A DNA stretch of 34,743 nucleotides, taken from contig PBFM01000001.1 in assembly GCA_002718655.1 (NCBI GenBank), positions 19,784 to 54,526 of the forward strand, in the 5' to 3' direction. Below, piece by piece: positions 34,101 through 34,743 of the stretch (positions are counted from its first letter, which is position 1; every line of letters begins with the position of its first letter). The notes under the pieces were generated by a model, which was not told the origin of the DNA, searched no databases, and saw nothing but the letters and a program-made list of their open reading frames with translations. The stretch is from Fidelibacterota bacterium (GTDB lineage: Bacteria; Fidelibacterota; Marinisomatia; Marinisomatales; UBA1611). The position numbers were made by a program, and so were the translations under genes.

Positions 34101-34743
34101 CTAGATCTTTTTGATTTTGAACATCACTAAAGTATAAAAAGATTGAATCCGTTGCTGTTACTCCATTTATGGTAAATGATGGAGAAGTATCATTAGTAAG
34201 ATCATCATCATACTTAATTCCTGAGTCAGATGCAGCATCAAGATTAATAGTGGCGCCTGCTACATTTGGTCTAGTTTGATCAACAGTTATCGTAGTCGTT
34301 AAGGAGTTCGTTGAAATATTTCCAGCCGTGTCAATAGAAACTGCATGAAAATCAAATTCTCCGTCTGCACCATTAGAGACCGAATAGGTCAATGAGCCTC
34401 CACTCCCAACGATCACGGAATCCACCAATGTAGTGTTTGATGCTTCATCAACTTTATAGAGTAGACCAAAATCTCCCTCAGTTAATCCAGTAACCGTCAT
34501 GTCCATGCTTGTAGCCTTAGTTAGATCATCCGTATCAGAATTGCCAGTATCATCAGAACTACTTAGATCAGGTGCACCTGGAGCATTAGGAGGTGTAAAA
34601 TCAACCACAATGGATGTGGCAGAACTTACAGTTGAAGTATTGCCTGCAATATCTACTACTTCGTAGGTAAGATTGTATGTACCCTCGTCTAATCTTGCCA
34701 AGGTAGGGACCTTTAGAGTATCTTTTAATTTATCGAGCCCCTT
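28171..34743 (-). CDS. Giant secreted Ig-repeat protein with C-terminal sorting module (5' end outside window)
   Basis: At least 2190 residues are visible. The frame stays open to the right edge, and the last in-window codons (KGLDKLKDTLKVPT) align with an internal repeat, so the true start lies beyond 34743. The upstream third is a super-repeat of Ig-like units with the recurrent 'DSAGN' or 'DTAGNxS' strand and linkers such as VDFTAPNAP and LDQTAPDV. The middle has other bacterial Ig-like domains (NDSIWTYSIPL, IDNTEAIATFSYSN), a fibronectin-like part (IDRYEVAIL) and cadherin-like domains (TVNAVNDTPVFSIP). Near the end come a region with ARLSVSLLQQ-type beta strands and the sorting module HQNYPNPFNPNTTINYDIGL, ending NRKMMLLK. 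It is probably a surface adhesin or filament. The TPR lipoprotein is coupled downstream. Confidence 0.88.
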   Translation of the reverse strand, partial: KGLDKLKDTLKVPTLARLDEGTYNLTYEVVDIAGNTSTVSSATSIVVDFTPPNAPGAPDLSSSDDTGNSDTDDLTKATSMDMTVTGLTEGDFGLLYKVDEASNTTLVDSVIVGSGGSLTYSVSNGADGEFDFHAVSIDTAGNISTNSLTTTITVDQTRPNVAGATINLDAASDSGIKYDDDLTNDTSPSFTINGVTATDSIFLYFSDVQNQKDLASGATVNFTGDVTTDGEYEITIKAKDEAGNISPASPALTFRLDTTPFVPTTAPDLMAELDGVVYDTGISNSDDTTSARQPRFEISGLPSVADSLHLFSQSGINNVLVQKTRKTYNVTKDTLLVPPASELGTGSYVITYTIIDSAGNVSIPSDPLTIYVDFTAPNAPDLSDLITEYDTGEQNDDNITNLNTINISPKNIQTGYSGLLYGYDAADPAGSLALVDSQLVGDSDLIFTTTNAVEGTYAYYSVSVDSAGNRSPNSDILSIILDQTAPDVSAVTIDLDDASDTGIKNDDNLSSDTLPSFTVAGVTATDSIFLFYDGIQKNKLKASGASVNFAGNTVTVDGSYLTTIKAKDLAGNLSSSSSSITYRLDTTPFTTTSAPNLLNDYDSGFSSSDDTTKIREPQFEISQLPAVADSLHLFVKSGINNELVYKARKTYNVFKDTLLVPNESELGTGKYTITYTVIDSAGNVSAPSDSLIIHVDFTAPIAPGEPILSDASDFGESDSDKITNDERPTVILTDILPGYLGELYVYDAATDTYAKTGDTQLLDTSTMESLTYQVPTFETGTYQYAAVHIDTAGNVSGYGPLLTINVDRTDPTAQISFDGDSLVRAGDLTTLATFTFSESMDSVTVPSININYPGVADSLDLFSQSLTKGENDSIWTYSIPLNSTGLDTVDGNVEITVNASDIAGNPIPSGNITGLTTLRIDNTSAVFSEITPASRTFNNVLNTFGWTLSESIDSGHVEFKNQKDGTTSIVPLDSIENLVGPKTPSAFLLGDPPITEGIFDLIYTSIDTAGNIGRDTISNYTYDTTSATGIITFQELFASGGQTDTITVTFNEKMLPTPIINIEFPSDFVNDIDTIMTLYDDGDSTKWFYVLNVPDVIEGQVGISITANDLATNAIDADSLSMPDTLFIDNTEAIATFSYSNLSNPGLSNIGIGGDTIQVTISMNEPLESAEPVPTLDYTYGWGDTLVSTTIAGQVPQSTTNGDSIWIFEVILSDSVYDDGPINFELIAEDRSNNLVTDQQDSDIFVVDNRPPAAFETGQITVYSPNSVEGWITGITDSIGVQIPIESFEDDPTLFLGGYVQLQFWNLNRGTEWVTPAPDDSLIESGIVEFFRDIDALFALMPPGSGILTGDSLRVRAKVVDRHGNITYGTESSTRLGYDPTPPTIGTITGGSFTDADTLFSSDYLSIDWEGFEDLTDEDESGIDRYEVAILKIDAVADTGAIYDGWDTVALDVTSWSKELFLEHDNRYVGHIRAFDVAGNISDTLITDTLTRYNSNPVILNMDNAVLNEDLFWTDTVQLTDLDLDVMQGDSFRYSATTTRIIGDIATGSVTIDSIGAMTWMPTQDDTGTYEIEITVIDNYELADTYVLPLTVNAVNDTPVFSIPNSGMNPYYVHEWVEDQPAKELVLSRYITDVDNDIVTEISWQAVIMDTSQLDEDYPLGQVVVGPKTPWDVHARLNRQYLGFNPNASASGLTNLSHETIQLINNTRTNPLISVEINPKQYGDGIPDSVVATFSSESNYYGDNHRIIFIAQDLGGAVVRDTIHASILPENDPPTIAKDMMDSIVYVLENDQIWLEFGQYVNDIDDTSLVFNISSVVDPEIDNDNKINIIPSVEHDVNDVDDVTFSSFNLGDSVLFIPEKLWDDHVVIKLKVTDQFASDSTTFLLDVQHVPRPRLSVSLLQQTAFTKFIQIVVVDTAMKTLDLSMDVQNQSIALDTIADYTYTGDIDFDTPGNYSIDIYATALVGDTTLSETFGLTIGRVASRWQGSSSDGRFSVVGNPGAITYDQPFIIADSNLFEPHFYDRASYVLGGEDFSFNNPVEIRFNSDRDDLAIYRRKNRVTWEELPSLQVENEIFTLSNQSGYFRLGPKTIIVPEQTNIHQNYPNPFNPNTTINYDIGLMDGLRQNVTIEVYNLLGQNIITLVKNKDQIGQFKIQWDGYDRYGQQMSSGVYFIQLTTKTGIVKNRKMMLLK
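32771..34743 (-). repeat. Tandem super-repeat of about 975 bases inside the giant gene
   Basis: Landmarks recur at a constant spacing. The codons for KDTL occur near 34715, 33740 and 32770. The ATDSIFL segment lies near 34142 and 33161 (981 bases). The SGINN segment lies near 33790 and 32821 (969 bases). Each unit of about 325 residues has three different Ig-like modules in fixed order: an ITYTVIDSAGN type, an LLYGYDAA type and an IKAKDLAGN type. Two full copies are in the window, with a further module of the second type downstream (about 32310-32770). More copies may lie beyond the right edge. Confidence 0.82.

Noticed and set aside
34701-34743. A TTG at 34701 that could be read as the start of the giant protein
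   Set aside because: The frame continues without a stop to the window edge, and the 14 upstream codons match an internal repeat (KDTL.VP), so the gene runs on beyond the window.
1-34743. Search for CRISPR arrays, transposases, integrase or attachment sites near tRNA-Ser
   Set aside because: No short spaced direct repeats, transposase-like frames or duplicated tRNA 3' ends were seen. The only tandem repeats are protein-coding Ig-like and beta-helix units.

Overview
This AT-rich window looks like a chromosomal segment of an uncultured marine member of the FCB group. Candidatus Marinimicrobia (SAR406, Neomarinimicrobiota) is the best guess. The evidence is four large secreted proteins ending in a C-terminal sorting module of the type 'NFPNPFNPxT...SGxYxYxL...LLK', together with AT-rich codon use, weak Shine-Dalgarno sites on many genes and a three-gene (pntAA-pntAB-pntB) transhydrogenase. 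The phylum is an inference: no 16S rRNA or other decisive marker is present.

Region 1 (1-13574, all minus strand) is a tightly packed type IV pilus operon. In transcription order it runs: major pilin-like protein, PilT retraction ATPase, two short prepilin-like proteins (PilV/GspI-like and PilW/GspJ-like), a large PilX/GspK-like protein, PilM, PilN, PilO, a membrane-anchored PilP-like protein, a short PilQ-like secretin, an Ig-domain lipoprotein not normally part of such operons, PilB extension ATPase, and PilC (cut by the window start). Most junctions are 4-8 base overlaps or gaps under 35 bases, so the genes are probably co-transcribed and translationally coupled. Together they could make an envelope-spanning pilus machine with pilin, tip-complex candidates, inner-membrane platform, alignment complex, outer-membrane pore and both motors. 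The prepilin peptidase is not in the window.

Region 2 (13707-21256, minus strand) holds three secreted proteins with the C-terminal sorting module: a multidomain M6-like metalloprotease, a small 247-residue protein, and a double parallel-beta-helix protein. Region 3 (21375-24162, plus strand) is the proton-translocating NAD(P) transhydrogenase operon, with a perfect inverted repeat in the divergent spacer before it.

Region 4 (24183-26921) is a mixed set: a membrane protein with TerB-like helical segments, a NYN-domain (LabA/DUF88) putative RNase, a possible small protein with a non-canonical start, tRNA-Ser(CGA), a 59-residue small protein, and a cysteine-rich exported DUF6370-like protein. 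Region 5 (26964-34743, minus strand) is a second coupled cluster: a giant repeat protein (over 2190 residues, 5' end outside the window), then a TPR lipoprotein joined by an ATGA overlap, then tadA overlapping the lipoprotein gene.

No gene-free stretch exceeds 300 bases. I saw no CRISPR array, insertion sequence, rRNA or phage gene. The least conventional parts are the Ig/EF-hand lipoprotein and PilX/GspK-like protein inside the pilus operon, the second protease-like domain in the M6 protein, and the super-repeat giant with its coupled lipoprotein.
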